From: Clostridia bacterium
Lineage (GTDB): Bacteria; Bacillota; Clostridia; Oscillospirales; CAG-382
Reading direction: 5' to 3'
Assembly (NCBI GenBank): GCA_017537345.1
Contig: JAFYKY010000017.1
Location: 124,001-188,000 of the forward strand
Length of the DNA: 64,000 nt
Both the position numbers and the translations under genes were made by a program. This document shows, piece by piece, positions 8,631 through 15,366 of this stretch (its first letter is position 1; every line of letters starts with the position of its first letter). Under the pieces are notes generated by a model. That model was given only the letters and a program-made list of their open reading frames with translations. It was not told where the DNA came from and did no database searches.

Positions 8631-9293
8631 TTGCGGCGATGTTTTATTTTTAATTTTTAAAACTATAATATAACCGATGTGAAGTACGGTAAACAGCAAC
8701 AGCGCAGATGCAAAATCAATAACCGAATGCTGCTTTATAAACATGGTGGAAAGGCATATAAGAACGCACAGAGTTACGCTGGCAATATTTATCCAAAGCT
8801 TTGTCGCCTTGCACCGAAGCATAGCCGCCGCCAGCACTACCGAACCGTAAACGTGCATGCTGGGGAATACCAGTCTCGGCGGTGTATCGCAGGAATAAAT
8901 AAAAGCGGTGAACTTTGTAAGCAGATTGCTTCTTCCCAGATTTTCTATAAGGCTTTCATCTCTTATTATCTGGGTGGGGAAAATGGTGTTGCCGCCAAGA
9001 CAAATTACCATTCCGATGATCGTCATCAAAGCAAGATACATATATTCCTTTTTGCTGCCGTTGCGCGCAAGGTAAACGTTAACGAACAGTATGTAGGGAT
9101 ACCACAAAACGTAGGGGATAATGAACAATTCGCAAAAAGGGATAAGATTATCTATGCTGTTGAAGGGTATCATAATAATTTCGTTTCCGAACAACGAAAA
9201 CCTTAACGCCACCTGATACCAAGCGATCTGAACGAACCAATATAACGAAAGCAGAGTATAGGGCTTTTCTTTGAAAAATCTATATAACTTCAT
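8628..9293 (-). CDS. PAP2-family membrane phosphatase-like protein
   Basis: This 221-residue, very hydrophobic protein has about six predicted membrane segments. The PAP2 signature is present in its membrane form: FPSMHV about two thirds along and, after another helix, KQHSVID, giving the paired histidines and the aspartate of the active site. The preceding CxxPPRLVFPSMH arrangement resembles PAP2 proteins related to inositol phosphorylceramide synthase or lipid phosphatases. The substrate is likely a lipid or polyprenyl phosphate at the outer membrane face, but this is inference. A consensus promoter lies upstream at 9317-9345 on the same strand, and AAGGAG precedes the ATG. Confidence 0.8.
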   Translation of the reverse strand: MKLYRFFKEKPYTLLSLYWFVQIAWYQVALRFSLFGNEIIMIPFNSIDNLIPFCELFIIPYVLWYPYILFVNVYLARNGSKKEYMYLALMTIIGMVICLGGNTIFPTQIIRDESLIENLGRSNLLTKFTAFIYSCDTPPRLVFPSMHVYGSVVLAAAMLRCKATKLWINIASVTLCVLICLSTMFIKQHSVIDFASALLLFTVLHIGYIIVLKIKNKTSPQ

Positions 9294-9316
9294 TTTTATT
9301 CTCCTTGTCGAAAAAC

Positions 9317-9345
9317 ATTATAACTCCGCTTTCCGTAAAAATCAA
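9317..9345 (-). promoter_or_regulatory. Promoter of the PAP2-like gene
   Basis: On the minus strand TTGATT (plus 9340-9345) and TATAAT (plus 9317-9322) are 17 bases apart. Confidence 0.6.
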
Positions 9346-9352
9346 TATCAGG

Positions 9353-9381
9353 TTGACAAATTCCATCCTTTGGTGTAAAAT
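9353..9381 (+). promoter_or_regulatory. Promoter of tRNA-Arg
   Basis: TTGACA 9353-9358 and TAAAAT 9376-9381 are 17 bases apart, with the tRNA starting twelve bases downstream. Confidence 0.7.
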
Positions 9382-9392
9382 ACACAAAGCAC

Positions 9393-9467
9393 GCCTCCGT
9401 AGTTAAATGGATATAACAAGCCCCTCCTAAGGGCTAGTTATGGGTTCGATTCCCGTCGGGGGTGCCA
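9393..9467 (+). tRNA. tRNA-Arg(CCT)
   Basis: A full cloverleaf can be folded. The acceptor GCCTCCG 9393-9399 pairs with CGGGGGT 9457-9463, including G-T pairs. The D arm is GTTA/TAAC. The anticodon stem AGCCC/GGGCT encloses loop CTCCTAA with anticodon CCT at 9426-9428. The T arm is ATGGG/CCCGT with loop TTCGATT. G9464 is the discriminator base, and CCA is encoded at 9465-9467. The acceptor stem uses several G-T pairs, which is slightly unusual. Confidence 0.93.
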
Positions 9468-9470
9468 GAA

Positions 9471-9498
9471 AAAAGCACTTCGTTCGAAGTGCTTTTTT
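9471..9498 (+). terminator. Terminator of tRNA-Arg
   Basis: AAAAGCACTTCG 9471-9482 pairs with CGAAGTGCTTTT 9485-9496, with a T tract. Confidence 0.85.
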
Positions 9499-9500
9499 CA

Positions 9501-9650
9501 ACGATGTGTTCCGCAAGCGGAACGTGATGTACCTTCGGAAGTGATGTGCGCGTGGCGCGTGAGGACGCGGAACACATCACTTCACTTTGCGTAAGGGCGC
9601 AAAACATCACTGTGCCGTAAGGCGCAACATCACTTTGGCGAAGCCAAAAC
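9501..9650. repeat. Mosaic array of small hairpins separated by GTGATGT/ACATCAC linkers
   Basis: Short hairpins alternate with a seven-base linker. The hairpins include GTTCCGC/GCGGAAC 9508-9523, TTTGCG/CGCAAA 9585-9602, TGTGCC/GGCGCA 9611-9626 and TTTGGC/GCCAAA 9634-9648. The linker is GTGATGT at 9524 and 9541 in the left part and its complement ACATCAC at 9574, 9604 and 9627 in the right part. The two parts are joined by a perfect 12-base inverted repeat (9503-9514 with 9567-9578). The array is followed by the tail TTTCATCCTACGAACC near 9672. No coding capacity is evident. It is not a CRISPR array, because the repeated unit is only seven bases and the spacers are themselves palindromic. Confidence 0.7.
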
Positions 9651-9694
9651 TTAACTAAAAGAGAGTTGCAATTTCATCCTACGAACCCAAAAAG

Positions 9695-9723
9695 AAAAGT
9701 GCCTCTTATGAGGCGCTTTTTTG
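9695..9723 (+). terminator. Second terminator-like hairpin downstream of the array
   Basis: AAAAGTGCCTC pairs with GAGGCGCTTTT around a TTAT loop, followed by TT. Confidence 0.7.
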
Positions 9724-9819
9724 TCAATGATTATGAAGACGGCAAAATTTCCTTTTATTGCGAAAACTTTGATATCTTCGAAAATTGAGATAATTATTGA
9801 ATTTTACTTCAAAACGCAA

Positions 9820-9851
9820 AAAATCCGAGTCGCCAGACTCGGATTTTATTT
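9820..9851 (+). terminator. Third terminator-like hairpin
   Basis: AAAATCCGAGTC 9820-9831 pairs with GACTCGGATTTT 9836-9847, followed by ATTTTA. The remainder of 9724-9965 is AT-rich and I see no gene in it. Confidence 0.7.
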
Positions 9852-9966
9852 TACTCTATATAGCTTTTCGCTGTTCTATATATCAATAAATCACCAAGAT
9901 AGTAGAACAATTCCCGAAATAAGCGAAATGTGTTCTAATATTGCGTTATTGAAATTATGTTTGTGC

Positions 9967-9999
9967 TATTATAAAATATATACACAGCAGAGCTCGCTG
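9967..9999 (+). promoter_or_regulatory. -10 box and palindrome of the third XRE regulator
   Basis: TATTAT at 9967-9972 is followed by the palindrome CAGCAGAGCTCGCTG at 9985-9999 (CAGC/GCTG arms, one extra A, GAGCTC core). The -35 box is not clear. Confidence 0.45.
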
Positions 10000-10021
10000 A
10001 ATATCTATTTAGGAGTTTATT

Positions 10022-11053
10022 ATGGGACTTAATCTTTCGGAAAATATTAGGAAAAACAGACGTGAAAGTAATCTTTCGCAAGAAGCATTCGCCGAGCGAC
10101 TTGGTGTAAGTTTTCAAACTATAAGCAAGTGGGAAAGAGGAGAGTGCTATCCTGACATTGAAATGCTTCCCCAAATTGCGAATTTTTTTGGCATTACGAT
10201 AGACGCTTTGATGGGAGCAGATCAATGCCAAGAAAAGGAATATGTGAATACGCTTCAAGAAGAATTGCGCAAATGCGATCTTATGCGTGATGAAGCGGAA
10301 TTGGTACGTAAAGCCGAGGAAGGACTCCGCAAGTACCCGAACAACAACTTGTTGATGGCATGGATTGTATATGGTGCTCAAAATATCAATCCCCAGAGAA
10401 GTATCGAACTTGGTGAATATCTTATGGCCAATTGCCGAAATCCCCATATTTTGAATTGGGCAAGAGCAGAACTCTGCTATGCCTATTATAAAGCGGGACG
10501 GCAGACTGATGGAATTGAAGCTGCTCGCAAATTGCCTGCAGTTTCGCAAACCCGTCAAGCAGTCCTGTCCGATCTTTTAACAGCCAAAGAACAAGTAACA
10601 CATATTTTAGAAACAGACATCGCAAAGGTTTGTTACCGATTTAAAACATCAATATTAAAACTGCTCGATCATTATACACCGCAAGAACAAGTAGTTCTCT
10701 TGAAGAAAAGTATCGCACTTTATGATGTGGTATTTGAATGCGATGATAACGTATCTGCGCTGAAAGCAAAGGCAGACTCATGCATTAGAATAGCGGAAAC
10801 ATTTATCCGTTTGGGCAATAAGGAAGAAGCACGTGTTTACATTGATAAGGCGTTGTCCGGTGCAGCAATACACGATACTATTCCTTATGGTACACAATGT
10901 CGATCTGTTTTGTCCGGTTGTGAAAAGTATGGGTATAATGTTTTGCAATCAGGAAAGCTGGCTCATCCATATGGGAAACTTAAGGAAACAATTATTGCTT
11001 CGTTAAAATCAAAGTCAATTTTCGATGATATTATATCAGATATCGAAACGTGA
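10022..11053 (+). CDS. XRE-family transcriptional regulator with TPR-like C-terminal region
   Basis: This 343-residue protein starts with a Cro/CI helix-turn-helix (SENIRKNRRESNLSQEAFAERLGVSFQTISKWERG), followed by a helical TPR-like region with recurrent alanine-rich helix pairs. It is the third paralogue after the genes at 6287 and 7494, but its recognition segment (FQTISKWERGECYPDI) is the most divergent. AGGAG lies nine bases before the ATG. It is monocistronic and closes with a strong hairpin. The protein is expected to be cytoplasmic; ligand and targets are unknown. Confidence 0.85.
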   Translation: MGLNLSENIRKNRRESNLSQEAFAERLGVSFQTISKWERGECYPDIEMLPQIANFFGITIDALMGADQCQEKEYVNTLQEELRKCDLMRDEAELVRKAEEGLRKYPNNNLLMAWIVYGAQNINPQRSIELGEYLMANCRNPHILNWARAELCYAYYKAGRQTDGIEAARKLPAVSQTRQAVLSDLLTAKEQVTHILETDIAKVCYRFKTSILKLLDHYTPQEQVVLLKKSIALYDVVFECDDNVSALKAKADSCIRIAETFIRLGNKEEARVYIDKALSGAAIHDTIPYGTQCRSVLSGCEKYGYNVLQSGKLAHPYGKLKETIIASLKSKSIFDDIISDIET

Positions 11054-11067
11054 AATTTTTGTTTCAA

Positions 11068-11104
11068 AAGCCTCCGACGAGTAAAATCCTTGTCGGAGGC
11101 TTGT
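11068..11104. terminator. Terminator after the third XRE regulator
   Basis: AAGCCTCCGAC 11068-11078 pairs with GTCGGAGGCTT 11092-11102. It is also positioned to stop minus-strand transcripts from the ribF operon. Confidence 0.75.
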
Positions 11105-11170
11105 CATATTTTTATTCTTCCTAAAGAGCACCACTCTCGATGGTGAGCAAGTTCGCACTTGCGGGGGACT

Positions 11171-11206
11171 ATTGCTTTTTGCTGTTTCTATATCCTTTTT
11201 TGCCTG
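11171..11206 (-). repeat. Second copy of the ribF 3' end
   Basis: This stretch repeats the 3' end of ribF (12298-12332): 24 of 28 bases are identical between 11179-11206 and 12305-12332. In the ribF frame the copy still reads QAKKDIETAK, against QVKKDIETAK in ribF, with two of the differences synonymous. The two copies bracket the subtilisin-like gene. Confidence 0.75.
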
Positions 11207-11217
11207 TCTTTCTCAAT

Positions 11218-12288
11218 TTATCTTTCCTGATTTAAGGAACAACCATAATTGCAGATTATTTCATTAACATCTAATATCGTAAGGTTGTTATGCTTTGTAC
11301 ATAGTTTGGAAAGCTTAACAAAATCCTCAAATTGCATATGGGGATACACCTCCAAGCACAATGCGTATGATCCTGCCACGTGCGGAATGGTCCAACTTTC
11401 CGATACATATTTACTCCAGTGTATATAATCGTTGTTAGTGTTATTGTTCGCTGATGTGCGTCTTGAAGAAGGTACAAAACACAATGAGTTGAAATAATCT
11501 GTAAATCCTTTTCTGTTTTTATTACTTTCGTAATTATCAATTTGCCATTGATTTAACAGAAATTCCCCTTTTTCTTGATATCTAATATAGTCCACACCAT
11601 AGAAGTTGTGCCCAAAACTTGTTGCGTCAATTAATGTACAACCTGTTTTTTTGAGTTCACACTCCAAAAAGTCTCTTGTCAGTTTCTGTTCATTTGTGAA
11701 AGGGGCAGATAAACTGACAATTCGGATGGGTTCTTGGTTTGTTTTGTTATAATCAATGACTTTTTGTAAAGCGATTAATTGATAATTATAGTAATCATAG
11801 ATCGGAGAGGTTTTGTTCGGTATTGCAAAATAAACAAGCTTTGATTCTGTGGCAACTCCACAAGTTGCTCCGCTCAGAAAACTTGCGCAAGCGATACCGT
11901 GGAAATCTGTTCTTAATGTTTCGGGAATGTCGGGAAGAACTTCTATGTACTCTATTCTGTTTTGAAATTCTATATGGTTTTTATTGATCGGTCTATCAAT
12001 TACCGCAACCTTGACTCCCTTTCCGGTGAGCTTTCCGGAATTTATTAAGTTTGATTTTCCATCCTCCAATACCGCAGAAGCTTGTGCTCCCCATTCGCTC
12101 GGAAATGTTGTTTCGGTATTAAAACACATTTCTGATAATTCGGAAAGACTATTCAATGCAATTTTATTATTTGTCAGATTTCTGTAGCAAAGCTGCCATA
12201 TTCCTTCCCGGGAAAACGGATCAATACAATTATAATAATCTGCTGTTATGATGTCTGGAACATCAAACATTGTTATAACGGATTTCAT
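11218..12288 (-). CDS. Cytosolic subtilisin-like (S8) serine protease
   Basis: This 356-residue protein has no signal peptide. The three S8 blocks are present in order: Asp98 in VKVAVIDRPI, His130 in DFHGIACASFLSG, and Ser298 in SESWTIPHVAG. The canonical GTSMAxPHVAG has changed to SESWTIPHVAG, but the catalytic serine is retained; the oxyanion asparagine may be N228 in SFGHN. About 90 N-terminal residues precede the catalytic domain and match no domain I know. The ATG overlaps the ribF stop (ATGA), so it is translated from the ribF transcript. Its AT-rich composition and the duplicated ribF end on its far side suggest it was acquired. The substrate is unknown. Confidence 0.75.
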   Translation of the reverse strand: MKSVITMFDVPDIITADYYNCIDPFSREGIWQLCYRNLTNNKIALNSLSELSEMCFNTETTFPSEWGAQASAVLEDGKSNLINSGKLTGKGVKVAVIDRPINKNHIEFQNRIEYIEVLPDIPETLRTDFHGIACASFLSGATCGVATESKLVYFAIPNKTSPIYDYYNYQLIALQKVIDYNKTNQEPIRIVSLSAPFTNEQKLTRDFLECELKKTGCTLIDATSFGHNFYGVDYIRYQEKGEFLLNQWQIDNYESNKNRKGFTDYFNSLCFVPSSRRTSANNNTNNDYIHWSKYVSESWTIPHVAGSYALCLEVYPHMQFEDFVKLSKLCTKHNNLTILDVNEIICNYGCSLNQER

Positions 12289-13187
12289 TGTCCTACAATT
12301 CCTTTTGCCGTTTCTATATCCTTCTTCACCTGCTCGGCAAGCGATTCCACCGAATCGAATTTCTTTTCTCCTCGAATAAAGCGCAAAAACTCTATCTTTA
12401 TTTCGTTTCCGTAAATGTCTTCACCGAAATCGAAAATAAAGTTTTCGGCGCGGCGCTGTTTGTCTTCTACTGTGGGATTGGTGCCTATATTGGTAATACC
12501 GTAGTAGAACTTTCCGTCAAACTCCGTTTTGGTAAGATAAACTCCGTCCTTTGGAATTACTTTGTTTTTTGGAAGATTTACGTTTGCAGTGGGGAATCCC
12601 AAGGTTCTGCCAAGCTTTTTTCCGTTTGTTACGGTGCCGCTTATACTGTACGGTCTTCCCAAAAGTCTGCTCGCCTTTTCGGGGAAGCCGTTTTCTATAT
12701 ATTCCCGAATTCTGGTGGAGCTTACCGTTTCGCCGTCAACGCTTATTTCTTTGGATATTTCCACGGAAATATCATGCTTTTCACAAAGCTGTTTCAGCTC
12801 TTCCGGTGTACCTTTGCCACCGGCGCCAAAGCTATAGTTAAACCCGCAAAACACCTTTTCTGCGTTAAGATTTTCTTTAAGCACGGTGTTTACAAAATTA
12901 TCTTTTGTAAGTCCTTTTACATCCTCCGAAAAGGGGAATGCTATAAGTATATCAACCCCCAGCGTTTCAAAAAGGGCTTTTCTTTCGTCATTGTCGGTTA
13001 TGGAAAGAGCTGACTTTTTGGGAGAATTAATGAATGTCCATACAACAGCGGGAATATTATTTTCACGGCTGTACTTTACCGCGTTTTCTATAACCGTTTT
13101 GTGACCAACGTGCACTCCGTCAAAAAAGCCCAAAGCCACGGCGGTCTTACAGTTTAATTTTGCAAACGGTGCGTTATATACGGTCAT
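12285..13187 (-). CDS. ribF: Bifunctional riboflavin kinase/FAD synthetase
   Basis: RibF makes FMN from riboflavin and then FAD in the cytoplasm. The N-terminal nucleotidyltransferase domain shows GFFDGVHVGH and SSTRIREYIENG. The C-terminal riboflavin kinase domain shows GRTLGFPTANV and GVYLTK. The start at 13187 was chosen because AGGAGG precedes it at the right distance; an in-frame start 15 codons upstream would include the ribosome-binding site in the coding region. The 300-residue product is of normal length. The last ten codons are duplicated beyond the downstream protease gene. I see no FMN riboswitch in the short leader. Confidence 0.93.
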   Translation of the reverse strand: MTVYNAPFAKLNCKTAVALGFFDGVHVGHKTVIENAVKYSRENNIPAVVWTFINSPKKSALSITDNDERKALFETLGVDILIAFPFSEDVKGLTKDNFVNTVLKENLNAEKVFCGFNYSFGAGGKGTPEELKQLCEKHDISVEISKEISVDGETVSSTRIREYIENGFPEKASRLLGRPYSISGTVTNGKKLGRTLGFPTANVNLPKNKVIPKDGVYLTKTEFDGKFYYGITNIGTNPTVEDKQRRAENFIFDFGEDIYGNEIKIEFLRFIRGEKKFDSVESLAEQVKKDIETAKGIVGQ

Positions 13188-13221
13188 TCCTAATCCTCCT
13201 TTCAAAATTCGGTTTAACCGT

Positions 13222-13250
13222 ATTATATACACTTTGTTTCAAAAAGTCAA
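13222..13250 (-). promoter_or_regulatory. Promoter of ribF
   Basis: On the minus strand TTGACT (plus 13245-13250) and TATAAT (plus 13222-13227), 17 bases apart. Confidence 0.75.
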
Positions 13251-13321
13251 TTGCTCTGCAAAGACACAGTAAATATAAAATAAATTATGTGTTAAATTAT
13301 TACGAAAAACCACCTATCTTG

Positions 13322-13350
13322 TTGACTTTTGGAGTTTTGAGTTGTATACT
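13322..13350 (+). promoter_or_regulatory. Promoter of the acylation cassette
   Basis: TTGACT 13322-13327 and TATACT 13345-13350, 17 bases apart, upstream of the FkbH-like gene. Confidence 0.7.
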
Positions 13351-13385
13351 GTTATGACTAATATTAATAAATAGGAGGGATCTTT

Positions 13386-15119
13386 TTGCTTTTACCCGCC
13401 TTTACCGAACTTAAAAGAAACTTGAAAAAGGATTTTTCTTCGCTCCCTGTCATAAAGCTGGGCATTATCGGCGATTGCGCCACCCAGCATATCGCTGTCG
13501 CACTTCGCGGCTGGGGATATGAAAAAGGTATAAATTTTGATATTTTCGATTCCGATTACAACCAGATAGATGCGCAGACCATGGACCCCGCCTCCGAGCT
13601 GTATTCCCACGGCTGTGCCTACGTTGCCGTTATTAACTGCACGGATAAATTGTTTATGCGCTTTTGCGAAACTCCGCTGGACAGCCGCAAGGATTTTGCG
13701 CAGACCGTGTGTGAATCCATTACCGCCGCTTGGAGCAGAATTTCCGCAAACAGCAAATCCCGTATAATTCAGTTTAACTTTCCCGTGTGGGATGACCGGA
13801 TATTCGGTGATTTCGGCGCAAAAACAGTAGATTCCTTTGCGTACCAGACAAGAAAGCTTAATTTCCTCCTTGCCGAAAAAAGCGGTGAATACAAAAACGT
13901 ATTTATTTGCGATATCGAGGGAATTCAGAGCAGAGTAGGGGAAAGTGCATTGCGGGATAACAAGATGTTCTGCATTGCCAAAATGCCCTTCCGCACCGAT
14001 ATCCTTCCCCTTATTGCAAAGAGCATAACCGATATCGTTCTTTCCGCAGAAGGCAAAATCAAAAAATGCGTGGTTCTTGATCTTGATAACACCCTTTGGG
14101 GCGGTGTTGTGGGCGATGACGGCACAGACGGTATTCAGATCGGCGAGCTGGGAACGGGACACGCATTCACTCACTTCCAGCTTTGGCTTAAAGAGCTTAA
14201 AAACCGCGGAATAATTCTTTGCGTGTGCTCCAAAAATAACGAAGAAAACGCAAAGGATCCCTTTATAAACCATCCCGAAATGGTGCTTCGTCTTGAGGAT
14301 ATTTCTGTTTTCGTTGCCAACTGGCAGGATAAAGCCAGCAATATCCGCTATATTCGCGACGTGCTGAATATCGGTATGGACAGTATGGTGTTCCTTGACG
14401 ATAACCCCTTTGAGCGTGAAGCGGTGCGCAGTCTTATTCCCGAAATAACCGTACCCGAGCTTCCCGAAAATCCCGAAGAATACGTGGATTTTCTCCGTGC
14501 AGAAGGCTTGTTCGGAACCGCTTCCTATTCCAAGGAAGACCGTATGAGAACCGACCAATACCGTGCAGAGGCAGAAAGAGTTTCTCTGCAGAGCAAGTGT
14601 GCGGATTACGATGATTATCTTAAGAGCCTTGAAATGGTGGCAGAGGCAAAAGCCTTTGATGCCTACCATTTCCCGAGAATAGCACAGCTTACCCAGCGTT
14701 CCAACCAGTTCAATCTCCGCACGGTAAGATATACCGAGCAGGAAATTGAGGATATCGCTAAGGATGATAAATATATAACTGTTTATTTTACCCTCAAGGA
14801 TAAATTCGGCGACCACGGACTTATCTCCGCCGTTATTATGGAAAAGCGGGAGGAATGTCTTTTTGTAAACACCTACCTTATGTCCTGCCGTGTGCTTAAG
14901 AGGGGAATGGAAGAGTTCATCATCAACACTATGGTGGAAACTGCAAGGGATGCAGGCTACAAAAAGGTTGTGGGTGAATATATCAAGACCCCTAAAAACG
15001 CAATGGTAGCCGATATTTACGAAAAGCTGGGCTTTACTCCCAACGGTGATAATACCTTTACCGCAGATACGGATAGTTTCAAATTCAATAAAACACACAT
15101 TCAGAAAGGTGATATATAA
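13386..15119 (+). CDS. FkbH-like HAD-IIIC family enzyme
   Basis: This 577-residue protein has an N-terminal SGNH-like region (IKLGIIGDCATQHIAVAL), a central HAD-IIIC domain with the nucleophile motif VVLDLDNTLWGG (D232, D234) and FLDDNPFERE, and a C-terminal GNAT-like region. This is the architecture of FkbH-type proteins. Characterised relatives load a glyceryl group from 1,3-bisphosphoglycerate onto an acyl carrier protein. A TTG start is used: AGGAGGG lies five bases upstream, and there is no ATG early in the frame. It is followed at once by an acyl carrier protein gene, which supports the ACP-loading role. The acyl group here is inferred, not shown. Confidence 0.85.
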   Translation: MLLPAFTELKRNLKKDFSSLPVIKLGIIGDCATQHIAVALRGWGYEKGINFDIFDSDYNQIDAQTMDPASELYSHGCAYVAVINCTDKLFMRFCETPLDSRKDFAQTVCESITAAWSRISANSKSRIIQFNFPVWDDRIFGDFGAKTVDSFAYQTRKLNFLLAEKSGEYKNVFICDIEGIQSRVGESALRDNKMFCIAKMPFRTDILPLIAKSITDIVLSAEGKIKKCVVLDLDNTLWGGVVGDDGTDGIQIGELGTGHAFTHFQLWLKELKNRGIILCVCSKNNEENAKDPFINHPEMVLRLEDISVFVANWQDKASNIRYIRDVLNIGMDSMVFLDDNPFEREAVRSLIPEITVPELPENPEEYVDFLRAEGLFGTASYSKEDRMRTDQYRAEAERVSLQSKCADYDDYLKSLEMVAEAKAFDAYHFPRIAQLTQRSNQFNLRTVRYTEQEIEDIAKDDKYITVYFTLKDKFGDHGLISAVIMEKREECLFVNTYLMSCRVLKRGMEEFIINTMVETARDAGYKKVVGEYIKTPKNAMVADIYEKLGFTPNGDNTFTADTDSFKFNKTHIQKGDI

Positions 15120-15120
15120 A

Positions 15121-15357
15121 ATGAACGAGATATACGAAAGATTAAACCAAGTTTTTGCCGATGTATTTGATGAAGACGTTACCGTTAACGCTTCCACCAC
15201 GGCAGACGATATAGAAGATTGGGATTCTCTTACCCATATTACTCTTATTTCCGCTATCGAAGAAGAATTCGGTATGAAGTTCAGTATGAAGGAAGTTGTG
15301 GGAATGAACAACGTGGGTGAGCTTGCAGAAATCGTTGCCGCACGCAGAAAGAGGTAA
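15121..15357 (+). CDS. Acyl carrier protein
   Basis: This 78-residue acidic helical protein carries the phosphopantetheine attachment serine S36 in DWDSLTHI, which is the DSL motif with a tryptophan in front. The ATG at 15121 follows the upstream stop by one base. It is likely the carrier loaded by the FkbH-like enzyme and used by the MBOAT protein downstream. It is not the fatty-acid-synthesis acpP, judging from its divergent motif and its neighbours. Confidence 0.9.
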   Translation: MNEIYERLNQVFADVFDEDVTVNASTTADDIEDWDSLTHITLISAIEEEFGMKFSMKEVVGMNNVGELAEIVAARRKR

Positions 15358-15366
15358 TTTTTAAAA

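Noticed and set aside
9501..9650. Possible CRISPR array
   Set aside because: The repeated unit is only about seven bases, the spacers are palindromes, units change orientation, and no cas gene is present.
9721..10032. A 103-codon plus-strand frame upstream of the third XRE gene
   Set aside because: It crosses a strong terminator, the promoter region and the palindrome, has no ribosome-binding site and is composed of AT-rich low-complexity codons.
13188..13250. FMN riboswitch before ribF
   Set aside because: Only about 25 bases separate the promoter from the ribosome-binding site, with none of the RFN motifs.
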